Shown piece after piece: positions 30,242 through 38,397 of a stretch of 39,084 bases of DNA. This DNA is from a virus. The stretch is taken from the IMG/VR virus record IMGVR_UViG_3300017615_000002, positions 1 to 39,084 of that record; one strand, written 5' to 3'. Positions within the stretch are counted from its first letter, which is position 1, and each line of letters begins with the position of its first letter. Both the position numbers and the translations under genes were made by a program. The notes under the pieces were generated by a model that was given only the letters and a program-made list of their open reading frames with translations, was not told the origin of the DNA and searched no databases.

Positions 30242-30646
30242 ATGACTGAATCTGTTCAACGCTTGCGCGCTAAAGAGCCCAGCCACTTGGATTTAATCAA
30301 TTTCATCGGCGGGCGCTTCGATAGCATCGAGGCCCGGCTTGAGCGGGGCGAACAGCGCTTTGACCGGATCGAGGAGAAGATGGCAAAGGCCGATGAGGTT
30401 CGCTTGGAAATGGTCTCTGAAATCTCGACAGTCCAGGCAACAGTCTCTTCGGTCCAATCGACAGTCTCTTCAATACAGGCCAATGCAGGAGCGAATGCGC
30501 AACCGCCTTGGTATCTTGGCTGGAAGCCTGTCGCCGTTGGTTTAGCCCTAGCTCTCTTTGCGGGCGCGGGCCTCACGGCCCTTGCCATCGCGGGCCTCGA
30601 CATCGTTCCAAAGCTCACCGCGATCAAGGACGCTATCCAGCCATGA
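30242..30646 (+). CDS. coiled-coil membrane protein
   Basis: The 134-residue product has a long N-terminal coiled coil (FDSIEARLERGEQRFDRIEE, then TVQATVSSVQSTVSSIQ) and one transmembrane segment at about 97-118 (GLALALFAGAGLTALAIAGL). The ATG at 30242 follows AGAGGCCCCC. This layout resembles small phage membrane proteins near fibre or lysis genes. A role in lysis timing or exclusion is possible but not shown. Confidence 0.6.
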   Translation: MTESVQRLRAKEPSHLDLINFIGGRFDSIEARLERGEQRFDRIEEKMAKADEVRLEMVSEISTVQATVSSVQSTVSSIQANAGANAQPPWYLGWKPVAVGLALALFAGAGLTALAIAGLDIVPKLTAIKDAIQP

Positions 30647-30990
30647 GAGACGGTTCTTTCAAAGTCGATCGCGGGGCTGATCAATCGATCATCTTTCAGA
30701 TATTCACGAATGAATCCCTAGTGGCGCGCCTCAATGTATCGGGCAAGCCGGTGCGTGCCTATATCAGGCCTTCGGAATCTGTTCCACCAATTCTCAGCAA
30801 GCTTTGCCGTGAAATCAATGGGGCCAATGGCGAAGTCGCCCTCGATCTAACGCCTGCTGAAAGCCGCCTTATTCCAGAGGGCCGAAAGGTCCTGATCGAG
30901 CTGAAAGTCTTTGACGGCACTCAACAATTCATTGTCGCGCGAGGCGTCGTTACAGGCCTCGGCGGCGTCACCCTTGACACCAACGCCTAA
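30643..30990 (+). CDS. BppU N-terminal-like baseplate/fibre protein
   Basis: From the ATG at 30643 (ATGA overlap) this is 115 residues; an earlier start at 30508 would lie in the previous gene. It has an immunoglobulin-like beta pattern: GADQSIIFQIFTNESLVARL, VRAYIRPSE, EVALDLTPAESRLIPEGRKV, VLIELKVFDGTQQFIVARGV. This resembles the N-terminal domain of BppU-type proteins that anchor receptor-binding proteins. It is followed by a fibre gene. Confidence 0.65.
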   Translation: MRDGSFKVDRGADQSIIFQIFTNESLVARLNVSGKPVRAYIRPSESVPPILSKLCREINGANGEVALDLTPAESRLIPEGRKVLIELKVFDGTQQFIVARGVVTGLGGVTLDTNA

Positions 30991-31001
30991 GGAGAAAGAC
31001 C

Positions 31002-31598
31002 ATGGCCCTTCAGTTCGATGACCTCACCCGCAACGCGATTCTTGATGTGATCGAGTCCCATATCGGCGCATCACCAACTTTAGAAATCCGAAGCGGCCCG
31101 CCACCTGCAAACTGCGCAGCAGCTGACACTGGCACTCTGTTAGCGAGCATGACCCTGCCTGCAGATTGGATGGCAGCCGCTGCTTCGGGTTCAAAGGGGC
31201 TGCTTGGCACATGGCAAGACGCATCGGCCAATGCAACCGGCGTTGCAGGCCATTATAGGATCAAAGCATCCTCAGTCACGAAACATCAAGGCACCATAGG
31301 CTCAAACGTGCCACTCACCACCAACGCCTTGACAGCCGCCAATGGCAACGTCCTCAACTTTGCCTCCACCACCGGGGTGTCTGTTGGGCAGCTTATCACC
31401 GGCACCGGCATTCTGCCTGGTACGTTCGTCTTGGCCTTCACCGGCACCACCGTCACCATGTCTCAGGCGTCAACGGCTGGCGTGGCAAACACGACCCCAA
31501 TCACCTTTAGCGGGGATATGACGATCGACAACACCTCGATCGCCATCACGCAACAGGTGAACGTGACCGCCTTCAACCTCACTGCTCCAGGCGCATAA
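31002..31598 (+). CDS. phage structural/fibre protein
   Basis: The 198-residue product starts with MALQFDDLTRNAILDVIESH, a common start of small phage tail proteins, then LEIRSGPPPANCAAADTGTL. The C-terminal half is an Ala/Thr/Gly-rich beta module (GVSVGQLITGTGILPGTFVL, AFTGTTVTMSQAS) seen in decoration and fibre proteins. It should be an accessory tail protein. Confidence 0.7.
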   Translation: MALQFDDLTRNAILDVIESHIGASPTLEIRSGPPPANCAAADTGTLLASMTLPADWMAAAASGSKGLLGTWQDASANATGVAGHYRIKASSVTKHQGTIGSNVPLTTNALTAANGNVLNFASTTGVSVGQLITGTGILPGTFVLAFTGTTVTMSQASTAGVANTTPITFSGDMTIDNTSIAITQQVNVTAFNLTAPGA

Positions 31599-31601
31599 AT
31601 C

Positions 31602-32447
31602 ATGGGCCGGATTGTCGATCTTGTTCAGCAGTACACGGCCACCACAGGCACGGGCCCTTTGACGCTTGGCGCGGCCGTGCCTGGCTTTCGGACAATTGCG
31701 GCCGCTGGCATCCCTGATGGCACAGAGGTTTCCTATGCAATCCAAGACGGCACCAATCGCGAGACGGACGTTGGGCTAGTTGGTGGATCCGGAACAACGC
31801 TGACTCGCGGGCTTCGTGCGTCAAGCACGGGCTCACTATTAAATCTCACTGGTAACGCGGTGGTTGGGATTGCGGCTAATGCGGGGGATTTTGAGCTTTC
31901 GGCCAGAACCTCCAATTCGATCCTGAATAACTATTACTACCCGCATTTGGCGGGGGTCGAAACAGCAACCCCTGTCGCTGATCGGCTTTATGTTTTCCCG
32001 TTCTTCTTCCCTCTGGGCTTTGACTTTAATCGGCTTGGGTTCGTAGTGGGTGGGACCCACAGTTCGTCGATTAACGTCCGCGTAGGCATCTGGAACGACC
32101 GAAATACAAACGCGTCTATCGGGCCCGGCACGCTGATTTTTGACAGCGGCACCATCGCAACCACTGGCGCAGACGTGGTGCATGAAGCGACGTGCTCCGT
32201 CAATCTTTCTGGCTTGAAATGGGGCGGTCTTATCGCCTCCGGAACAACCGCAAGCTTACGAGCGGCGGACTATCAGCAAGGGCTCGGTGCGCAGTTTAAC
32301 CAATTTTTTGGCATCACTTCGCCTTACGGGTTTAGCCAGCAGTCCATCTATCGGAGCGTCGCGTTCGGCGCTCTTGGTAACGAAACGTCCAACACATTCA
32401 CAGTCAGCGGTGGCCTTGCGCCATGCCCGTTTTTAAGGAGGGTGTGA
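31602..32447 (+). CDS. tail fibre / receptor-binding candidate
   Basis: This 281-residue protein has an N-terminal attachment-like region (GRIVDLVQQYTATTGTGPLT, VSYAIQDGTNRETDVGLV, TLTRGLRASSTGSLLNLT) as in fibre proteins. A beta-sandwich-like C-terminus follows (FNRLGFVVGGTHSSSINVRV, GIWNDRNTNASIGPGTLI). It is coupled to the next gene by TGATG. Receptor specificity cannot be read. Confidence 0.7.
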   Translation: MGRIVDLVQQYTATTGTGPLTLGAAVPGFRTIAAAGIPDGTEVSYAIQDGTNRETDVGLVGGSGTTLTRGLRASSTGSLLNLTGNAVVGIAANAGDFELSARTSNSILNNYYYPHLAGVETATPVADRLYVFPFFFPLGFDFNRLGFVVGGTHSSSINVRVGIWNDRNTNASIGPGTLIFDSGTIATTGADVVHEATCSVNLSGLKWGGLIASGTTASLRAADYQQGLGAQFNQFFGITSPYGFSQQSIYRSVAFGALGNETSNTFTVSGGLAPCPFLRRV

Positions 32448-32746
32448 TGCGGATTGCTACTTATGAAAATGGGGTGCTGATCTCAATTGAGGGTGAGCCT
32501 CCACCTCCAATCGTACCAAACGAAATTCAAATGTGGCAGGCCCGTGCGATCCTGTTTCGCTCCGGTCTGCTTGGACAGGTTGAACAAGCTGTCGCCGCAT
32601 CGGGAAACACCGAAATCGAAATCGCGTGGGAATATGCGCCGAATGTGGTGCGCCGCTCTAGCTTTGTCCTCGCACTGGCCGGGGCTCTAGGTCTGGACGA
32701 TGGCACGATCGACAACCTCTTTATCGAGGGGGCCAAGATCAAGTGA
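32447..32746 (+). CDS. small fibre-associated hypothetical protein
   Basis: From the ATG at 32447 in TGATG this is 99 residues. It starts MRIATYENGVLISIEGEPPP, then MWQARAILFRSGLLGQVEQA, EIEIAWEYAPNVVRRSSFVL. Small proteins of this type often follow phage fibre genes and may help their folding. No family call is firm. Confidence 0.6.
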   Translation: MRIATYENGVLISIEGEPPPPIVPNEIQMWQARAILFRSGLLGQVEQAVAASGNTEIEIAWEYAPNVVRRSSFVLALAGALGLDDGTIDNLFIEGAKIK

Positions 32747-33084
32747 TGGCCTACCCTCAAACCGTCCCGCGCTGTCATGAGATCATCGCCAAATTAGAGG
32801 CGAAGATTGAGGATTTGCGGGCTCGGCTTGACTATCAGGCCACAGATGACGCGGGCCTAGAGGCGTTCAACTACGGTCTAAGTCCGCGTGAGACCGATCT
32901 TTACCGCATGCTCAAGGCTAATTCGATCCTACCGCGAATGGATGTTTTAGACGTTTTTGGCAGCGAAAGTCACATGGGTGTCATCATCACAAACACGCGC
33001 AAAAAACTCGCCAAACACGGCATCAAGATCACCAACTGCCACGGTGTTGGCTACAGACTAGAAGGGGCTAAAATTGCCAACTAA
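32746..33084 (+). CDS. OmpR/PhoB-type winged-helix DNA-binding protein
   Basis: From the ATG at 32746 (TGATG) this is 112 residues; GTG at 32743 is an alternative. The first 35 residues form a coiled coil (HEIIAKLEAKIEDLRARLDY). Residues 45-105 match the effector domain of OmpR-type regulators: LSPRETDLYRMLKANSIL, ITNTRKKLAKHGIKITNCHG, VGYRL. No receiver domain is present. A DNA-binding protein inside the fibre region is unusual and could regulate late or host genes. It ends 11 bp inside the next gene. Confidence 0.7.
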   Translation: MAYPQTVPRCHEIIAKLEAKIEDLRARLDYQATDDAGLEAFNYGLSPRETDLYRMLKANSILPRMDVLDVFGSESHMGVIITNTRKKLAKHGIKITNCHGVGYRLEGAKIAN

Positions 33085-34561
33085 TAGCTTACAGGCCCGC
33101 GCGAACACGGGCGCAGGTACGGACAATATCGCGGGCATCGCTGTTGCACAAGGCTTTATTGGTGCCAGCATGCTGACTGACGGGACGGGCGGCGACATCG
33201 AAGCAACAAACCCGCTTCCTGCCGCTGCCACCCAATTTATCGACACGGCTGGCTTTTCGGCTGTTGGTGCTTCAACCTTGGACGTGTTTTTCAATGCTCC
33301 GGTAGTCGGCACGGGCGTCACCTACAACCAAGCCGCTGGGGCTCTCAATATCGTGGCTGGCGTTTCAACTAATGCCGAGTTCTTGGCACGTTCGGTGCGA
33401 TCTTATAGGGGCTCTATGCGACTGCGCTCTAGCCATATCCTGTCTCAGCGGATTGTGAACAATAACTTTGCGCTTTTGCTGGCCGATCTGATTGCTAGCG
33501 GTGCCACTTACACGATTGTCAATTCAACGACGGTTGAAATTGGCGTAACCGCTCACGGCTTCAACACCACGATGATAGGCCAGTTCTGCTTGCTTGGCGG
33601 CATTACTGGTGCGGCTGGTGTGCCGGGGCGCTATGCCATCGCCTCGCTTCCAGACGTCAACACCATCCGATTCACCGTTGCTGGCTGGCCTGCTTCTGGC
33701 TCTGGTACGCTGACTGTTTTCGGCCGCAACTATCTGCGGAACCTGTTCACGGGCACCACTGTCACAAACGTCAACTGGGACGTTCAACGAAATGGCTGGG
33801 CGACTGGCGATACGGTGGCGACCATCAACACCACAGCTTCTCCAGGCACCGTTCTTATGAGCGCACTCACAGGGCGCGAGGCATGGCTTGGCGATAAGTT
33901 GCGGGCGACCTCAACAGCGCCAAGCATAGCCTTGCGGGCATTCCGGGATGAAAACATTCCTGACCCGAACATTCCGCTTTTCGTGTTTTTATGGTCGTTC
34001 AACGGCACCACGGCCCCGGCTTCAAGCACAACTTGGACGCTCGGCCATGTGTCTGTTGAGGACCATCCTAACCAAGAGGTCTTTATCGGCGGCGTCCGTC
34101 CGCAAGGCACAAACAATCCATTGCCGATTGTGTTTCAATCTGCCCAATCGGTTAACGCCACCCTTATCGCCAGCACAATTCTAGCTGGTGACGTTGGCGT
34201 CCAATATCGGGGCAACGCGACAGGTGCGGCGTCGGCCTCTCCTGTGACCTCTCCGCTCGTTCCAGCTGGCCAGTCTATCAAAGGTGCGGCGGGTCGATTG
34301 GCTGGCTACGATCTTCACAACGCGGCGGCGTCGCGTCGTTATGTCAAGTTCTACAATGCCACGACCGTAACGATGGGCACCACGGCAGCTCTATTTGAAG
34401 TTTGCCTAGAGCCCAACCAGACAAAGACAATTAGCTTTTCGGCGGGCGTCGGGTTTTCAACGGGCATTCAAATTGCAGTCACGTCTGGTCGAGGGCTGAC
34501 TGACAATACCACAACCGGCCTCGCACTGGGCGACGTCACCGGGCATGTGGACTGGGCGTAA
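33074..34561 (+). CDS. tail fibre / structural protein, TTG start
   Basis: The 495-residue product begins at a TTG (33074) with AAGGGG 6 nt upstream; no ATG is available close by. It is rich in Ala, Gly, Thr and Ser and beta-predicted throughout: TGAGTDNIAGIAVAQGFIGA, LARSVRSYRGSMRLRSSHIL, SFNGTTAPASSTTWTLGHVS, and a C-terminal AGYDLHNAAASRRYVKFYNA module known from phage structural proteins. It may be a fibre or decoration protein. Confidence 0.65.
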   Translation: MPTNSLQARANTGAGTDNIAGIAVAQGFIGASMLTDGTGGDIEATNPLPAAATQFIDTAGFSAVGASTLDVFFNAPVVGTGVTYNQAAGALNIVAGVSTNAEFLARSVRSYRGSMRLRSSHILSQRIVNNNFALLLADLIASGATYTIVNSTTVEIGVTAHGFNTTMIGQFCLLGGITGAAGVPGRYAIASLPDVNTIRFTVAGWPASGSGTLTVFGRNYLRNLFTGTTVTNVNWDVQRNGWATGDTVATINTTASPGTVLMSALTGREAWLGDKLRATSTAPSIALRAFRDENIPDPNIPLFVFLWSFNGTTAPASSTTWTLGHVSVEDHPNQEVFIGGVRPQGTNNPLPIVFQSAQSVNATLIASTILAGDVGVQYRGNATGAASASPVTSPLVPAGQSIKGAAGRLAGYDLHNAAASRRYVKFYNATTVTMGTTAALFEVCLEPNQTKTISFSAGVGFSTGIQIAVTSGRGLTDNTTTGLALGDVTGHVDWA

Positions 34562-34587
34562 TCTATAGAAGCAGAAAGGGAATTCAA

Positions 34588-34857
34588 ATGACTCTTAAAA
34601 ATTTGGCAATTCAAGTTCTTATCCGCGACCTCGATACACAAGAGGTTATCAGCGCCGAAACCGCGACGGGCACCACTGAGGATGAAGGCGCGACGGTCGT
34701 CATTCCTATTGGTTATGTGCCGAACATCTTGACGGTTCCGCCTGCCGACATCTTGCGCACCCTCATCCCCATCCCAACTGAATTGCCGCTTCCTTCCGGC
34801 CTTTCTCGCACTGACGATGTGGTCGCGGAAACTTCGACCCTGACTTTCACGGCCTAA
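34588..34857 (+). CDS. small hypothetical tail-region protein
   Basis: The 89-residue product (MTLKNLAIQVLIRDLDTQEV, then IPIGYVPNILTVPPADILRT) has a good ribosome site (AAAGGGA, 9-10 nt). It is probably a small beta-rich accessory protein of the fibre region. No family is recognised. Confidence 0.55.
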   Translation: MTLKNLAIQVLIRDLDTQEVISAETATGTTEDEGATVVIPIGYVPNILTVPPADILRTLIPIPTELPLPSGLSRTDDVVAETSTLTFTA

Positions 34858-34867
34858 CCATTTCAGT

Positions 34868-34888
34868 GAGGGGCTTTAACGGCCCCTC
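34868..34888 (+). other. hairpin GAGGGGC-N7-GCCCCTC between fibre genes
   Basis: A 7-bp perfect stem lies 11 bp after the stop of the preceding gene, without a T-run. It is a weak or factor-dependent terminator or an RNA end protector before the repeat adhesin gene. Confidence 0.4.
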
Positions 34889-34924
34889 GCTTCCCCTGCA
34901 TTATTGGCCAAAGGCGCGCGCTAA

Positions 34925-36049
34925 ATGTCCACAACCCGCCTACTTCTTGTCGGTGTTTTAGGCCAACAGAGCGCACCATCGGGCTCTGTCACCTATTCCG
35001 GCGTTGTCGGGGGCGCGCCGGTTGGCGTCCTTCCGGTTGGCGATCTAGCAGCGGTTGCGTCTGTTGCAGCGGCTAATGCCAGTTTAAATGCTACACTTGG
35101 TGATATTAGGCTTTCTGCGACCGCGCGGACCGTTGTTTCTGCGACCTTAAACGGTACGCTTGGGCCAATTCAATTAGCGGCCACAGCAAGCGGCGTTGTC
35201 TCTATCAATGGCTCGCTTAGCGCCACGCTCGATCTAATTGGCTTAAACGCTAATGCCACAGTCCGGGTGGCAGCCCAGGTCAATGCCAGCCTTGATGCAA
35301 TCACTCTATCGGCCACGGCTCGCCCATTCGTTTCCGCAAGCCTTAATGCCACTTTGGCACCTATTCAGCTGTCGGCTTCGGCTAGTGCTGCAGCGGGCGT
35401 CAATGCAAGCCTCAATGCCACACTGCCACCTGTTACCTTGTCGAGTGCGGCAAATGTTCGGGTAGCTGCCACGCTCTCAGCCCAGCTCGATGCTCTAGGC
35501 CTACAAGCCTCAGCGAACGTCAGGTTGGCCGCAAGCCTTGGCGCTCAACTCGATGACATTAGCCTACAAGCGCAAGCCACCGTCCCTGTCCGGGCGCAGC
35601 TCAATGCTTCGATTGGGTCTATTGCCCTTTCAGCCAACGCCACACTGGGCGCAAGTGCCAATGCGAGCCTGAATGCCACCTTGGGTGCCATTGGCCTTGT
35701 TGCCTCTGCTACAGTCCGTGTGGCCGCATCTGCCAATGGCCAGCTCGACCCCATTCGCTTGGTGGCAGTCGCCGGCGTGTTGGTTCAAGCGCAAGCCTCG
35801 CTCACCTTGGCACCCATCACGCTTGTATCAAGTGCCAGCCTGCCCATTAGGGCGAGCCTGAATGCCACCTTGGGGCCGCTGCGCCTTACGTCAACAGCCG
35901 TCACCGGCACCGTTGGCTATAACTACACCGCGATCATCCAAGCCGCGATTCCAGACACGCAAGTCATCATGATCTCGATGCCTGATCAACAAGTGATCGA
36001 GGCAAGCGTGCCGGATCCGCAAACAATCATCGCAGCCATACCCGCTTAA
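34925..36049 (+). CDS. repeat-rich fibre/adhesin-like protein
   Basis: This 374-residue protein is built mostly of about 13 repeats of 21-23 residues (consensus SLNATLGPIxLxAxAxVxVA) from residue about 52 to 330. Each unit predicts two short beta strands, so a solenoid or trimeric beta fibre is likely. The C-terminus repeats IPDTQVI, MPDQQVIEA and VPDPQTI. The N-terminus (MSTTRLLLVGVLGQQS) is not a clear signal peptide. There are no cysteines or obvious enzyme motifs. It is a candidate shaft of a side fibre. Confidence 0.6.
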   Translation: MSTTRLLLVGVLGQQSAPSGSVTYSGVVGGAPVGVLPVGDLAAVASVAAANASLNATLGDIRLSATARTVVSATLNGTLGPIQLAATASGVVSINGSLSATLDLIGLNANATVRVAAQVNASLDAITLSATARPFVSASLNATLAPIQLSASASAAAGVNASLNATLPPVTLSSAANVRVAATLSAQLDALGLQASANVRLAASLGAQLDDISLQAQATVPVRAQLNASIGSIALSANATLGASANASLNATLGAIGLVASATVRVAASANGQLDPIRLVAVAGVLVQAQASLTLAPITLVSSASLPIRASLNATLGPLRLTSTAVTGTVGYNYTAIIQAAIPDTQVIMISMPDQQVIEASVPDPQTIIAAIPA

Positions 36050-36067
36050 TCCATAGGAGCAAAGCTC

Positions 36068-36469
36068 ATGACCAAACCAGATTGGAATAAACCTCCCCAG
36101 AAGTTCTGGGAGTGGGATCAAAGCGCCGGCACAATGAAGACCCCAGACGGGGTATTTTTTTGTGGTGGCTACTCAGGAAAGAAGTCGGGCCTGAATAACC
36201 CGCTTCTTCAAGATCAGCGTGCCCATGGGCCGATTCCCCAAGGCTATTGGCAGATTGGGCCTTTGCGCAAGTCGGTAAAAACCGGGCCAAACATCATGGA
36301 CCTTACGCCATTGCCTGGCACCGAAACCTTTGGCCGCGAAGCCTTTCAAATTCACGGCGATAACGGCAAGGGCAACCGCTCTGCCAGCTCGGGCTGTATC
36401 ATCATCGGCCCGCAATTCCGCACCAAAATTGGCAACAGCCCGGTGAAAATCCTCCGCGTTGTTGGCTAA
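36068..36469 (+). CDS. L,D-transpeptidase-like (Tlde1/DUF2778-type) enzyme
   Basis: The 133-residue product carries the YkuD-related catalytic pattern of DUF2778/Tlde1: H96 in FQIHGDNGKGN and C110 in RSASSGCIII, preceded by GPIPQGYWQIG (54-64). Bacterial Tlde1 proteins are toxins that act on peptidoglycan crosslinks. Here it stands immediately before the holin and spanins and no other endolysin is seen, so it may be the phage's wall-active lysis enzyme. It has no signal peptide and would need the holin to leave the cell. Confidence 0.75.
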   Translation: MTKPDWNKPPQKFWEWDQSAGTMKTPDGVFFCGGYSGKKSGLNNPLLQDQRAHGPIPQGYWQIGPLRKSVKTGPNIMDLTPLPGTETFGREAFQIHGDNGKGNRSASSGCIIIGPQFRTKIGNSPVKILRVVG

Positions 36470-36511
36470 TCCGCGCGGGCGGTTTCCCGTGATCTAAGCA
36501 GGAGAATCCCG

Positions 36512-36685
36512 ATGAATTACATTCTTGATCGCCTGAAGGAGCCTAGCAGCTATGCGGGCCTTGGGGCTTTGTTGGCGCTTGTTGGCGTCAATCTTGATGG
36601 CCAATTGCTTCAAGCAATTGCCGGTGTAGCCGCTGCCCTTGCTGGCTTGGCTGCATTCTTTGTCAAAGAGAAGGCATCTGTCTGA
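36512..36685 (+). CDS. holin-like small membrane protein
   Basis: The 57-residue product has an excellent ribosome site (AGGAGA) and ends in TGATG with the next gene. It begins MNYILDRLKEPSSYAGLGAL and has two hydrophobic segments, about 13-25 and 34-50 (AIAGVAAALAGLAAFF), with a charged C-terminus (VKEKASV). The size, layout and position between the wall enzyme and spanins mark it as the holin. Confidence 0.78.
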   Translation: MNYILDRLKEPSSYAGLGALLALVGVNLDGQLLQAIAGVAAALAGLAAFFVKEKASV

Positions 36686-37092
36686 TGTTGATCAAGGCGG
36701 CTGTAGGTATTGGGCTTGCGGCCGCCTTGGCCATTGGCGCTTGGCAACTTGCCCATGCGATTGGCGATCACTTCACCACGCATGAGCGCAACAAGGTCCG
36801 CATCACAGAGCTTGAGGGCGAGATTAAACAGGTGCGGGATGATCTCGCGGCTGAGCGTCTCGCTCGCAAGCTAGACGCGCAAGAGAATGTCCAAGGCTAC
36901 GAGAAGGCCGATTGGGCATGTCAGCAGACGGTGAAACAGGCCGTCGCAGGAACCCGTGTCATTAAGGTTCCCATTGAGGAAATCATCTATGTCGATAGAG
37001 AAATCTCTACCCCTAGTGAGTGTCCTACTATCAAGTTGCCTGATTTTTTCCGCATGTCAGACATCCAAGAAGCCGGAACCGATCCTGATTAA
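36685..37092 (+). CDS. i-spanin-like (Rz-type) protein
   Basis: The 135-residue product has one N-terminal transmembrane segment (AAVGIGLAAALAIGAWQLAH, 5-24) followed by a charged coiled coil (about 35-68) and a periplasmic tail, the layout of inner-membrane spanin subunits. It overlaps the out-of-frame lipoprotein at 36989. Such pairs join inner and outer membranes to finish lysis. Confidence 0.78.
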   Translation: MLIKAAVGIGLAAALAIGAWQLAHAIGDHFTTHERNKVRITELEGEIKQVRDDLAAERLARKLDAQENVQGYEKADWACQQTVKQAVAGTRVIKVPIEEIIYVDREISTPSECPTIKLPDFFRMSDIQEAGTDPD

Positions 37093-37270
37093 ACCAAACT
37101 GTCCGGCGGTGATTGCGGCGGAAGTTAGGCCGGAACCAAAAGCGCCACACGAAGCCATCACCAACGACGCTGGCCGTGATTGGCTGGCGATAGATTTTCT
37201 CCCTTGGGCGAGGGAAAATGCGCGTCGGTTGAGTGAGGCTCGCGCATGGTGCTTGCGGGGTGCTCAATAA
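36989..37270 (+). CDS. o-spanin-like (Rz1-type) lipoprotein, overlapping Rz
   Basis: The reading from the ATG at 36989 gives 93 residues with a lipoprotein signal (MSIEKSLPLVSVLLSSCLIF then SAC) in which C23 would be lipidated. A short proline-containing segment (KKPEPILIKPNCP) follows. The first 104 bp overlap the Rz-like gene in another frame, as in known overlapping Rz/Rz1 pairs. The signal looks complete at this start. The longer reading from 36956 is less suitable. Confidence 0.72.
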   Translation: MSIEKSLPLVSVLLSSCLIFSACQTSKKPEPILIKPNCPAVIAAEVRPEPKAPHEAITNDAGRDWLAIDFLPWARENARRLSEARAWCLRGAQ

Positions 37271-38397
37271 TGCCATCCCCTCCAATAAGCCGGGAAACCG
37301 CTGAGCAAGCTGTCGCCTATGTCGATATGGCATTGAAGGCAGGCCATCGACCGCAAAACATGCACGGCAATGGGCGGTCTGCCGTCCAAGTCGCAGCAGA
37401 GAGAGCGGTTGAAGATGGCTTTGTTGGTGCCATGAACACGCTCAAATCACGGATTGACACTGCCAAAAAACTTTACGGATTAGAGCCTGATTGGTCGCTC
37501 TATACCCCGGCGCGGTATGTCCAGCCCGTTCCGCGTCAAGTCCTATTCCCCGCATCCGTTCCAGACCCGCGCGCCTATGATCCATCCGGCGAACGAGAGC
37601 GGGTCCTTGTGATTGGCGACTTGCACCAAGACCCTAGGCATCCGCACCGCGTTGAAGTGCTTTCGTGGGCCGCACGGTTTGGATCCGATAGAAAAGTGGG
37701 CCGTGTTGTACAGGTTGGCGATTGGGGAACGTTCGACGGAGCATCGTTCCATGACAAGAACGACACCTTGAAAGCAAGGCTGAAGCCAACCATCAAGCAA
37801 GACTTGGACAACCAAAAGGAAAGCCTGCAAGCGTTCCATAACTCGCGGCCTGCTGACTGGAATCCAAAGCTAGACATCACGCTTGGCAACCACGAGAATC
37901 GCCTGCATCGTTTCGAGAACGCCAACCCTGAAACTGCGGGCATGTTCTCAAACGAATTGGAAACCAACTTCGCTCAATTCGGATGGAAAACTCGGCCTTA
38001 TGGCGAGGTCATGTTCATTCAAGGCGTCGGCATATCGCACCATCCCACAAATGGCGCTGGGCGCGCTTTTGGCGGCAAGACGGGTCCACAACGCGCGGCG
38101 AACGAATTGACGTCCAGCTTCATTTCTGGCCACACTCACGCGTATCAGCATTTCACCACGGGCAAGATCGGCGCGGTGTCTGGCGTTGACGTAATGGAAG
38201 TCGGCTGCGCGCTACCTTGGGGTGAGGTAGAGGACTACGCGGCGCACTCTATCATCAACTGGTGGTATGGCTTTGTGATTGTCGATCTGATGGGCGGGCG
38301 TATCGTTTCTCATGAGGCGGTCGATATGATGGCCATCCGAGACCGCTATTCCGACGATGGCGCGGATGTGGTGAAGTTGCCACGGCTGAAGGCTTAA
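37270..38397 (+). CDS. calcineurin-like metallophosphoesterase
   Basis: From the ATG at 37270 (TAATG with the o-spanin stop) this is 375 residues. The N-terminal 70 residues are helical and may form a DNA-binding-like helical bundle (SRETAEQAVAYVDMALKAGH, GRSAVQVAAERAVEDGFV). The catalytic domain shows D117/H119 (VIGDLHQDPRH), D151 (VVQVGDWG), N207/H208 (LGNHENR), H257 (ISHH) and H288/H290 (SGHTHAY), the full metal-binding set. Phage members of this family may act on nucleic acid ends or nucleotides; the substrate is unknown. It is coupled to the lysis genes. Confidence 0.85.
   Translation: MPSPPISRETAEQAVAYVDMALKAGHRPQNMHGNGRSAVQVAAERAVEDGFVGAMNTLKSRIDTAKKLYGLEPDWSLYTPARYVQPVPRQVLFPASVPDPRAYDPSGERERVLVIGDLHQDPRHPHRVEVLSWAARFGSDRKVGRVVQVGDWGTFDGASFHDKNDTLKARLKPTIKQDLDNQKESLQAFHNSRPADWNPKLDITLGNHENRLHRFENANPETAGMFSNELETNFAQFGWKTRPYGEVMFIQGVGISHHPTNGAGRAFGGKTGPQRAANELTSSFISGHTHAYQHFTTGKIGAVSGVDVMEVGCALPWGEVEDYAAHSIINWWYGFVIVDLMGGRIVSHEAVDMMAIRDRYSDDGADVVKLPRLKA

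Noticed and set aside
29928-36049. diversity-generating retroelement in the fibre region
   Set aside because: No reverse transcriptase gene and no template/variable repeat pair with adenine-biased differences was seen.
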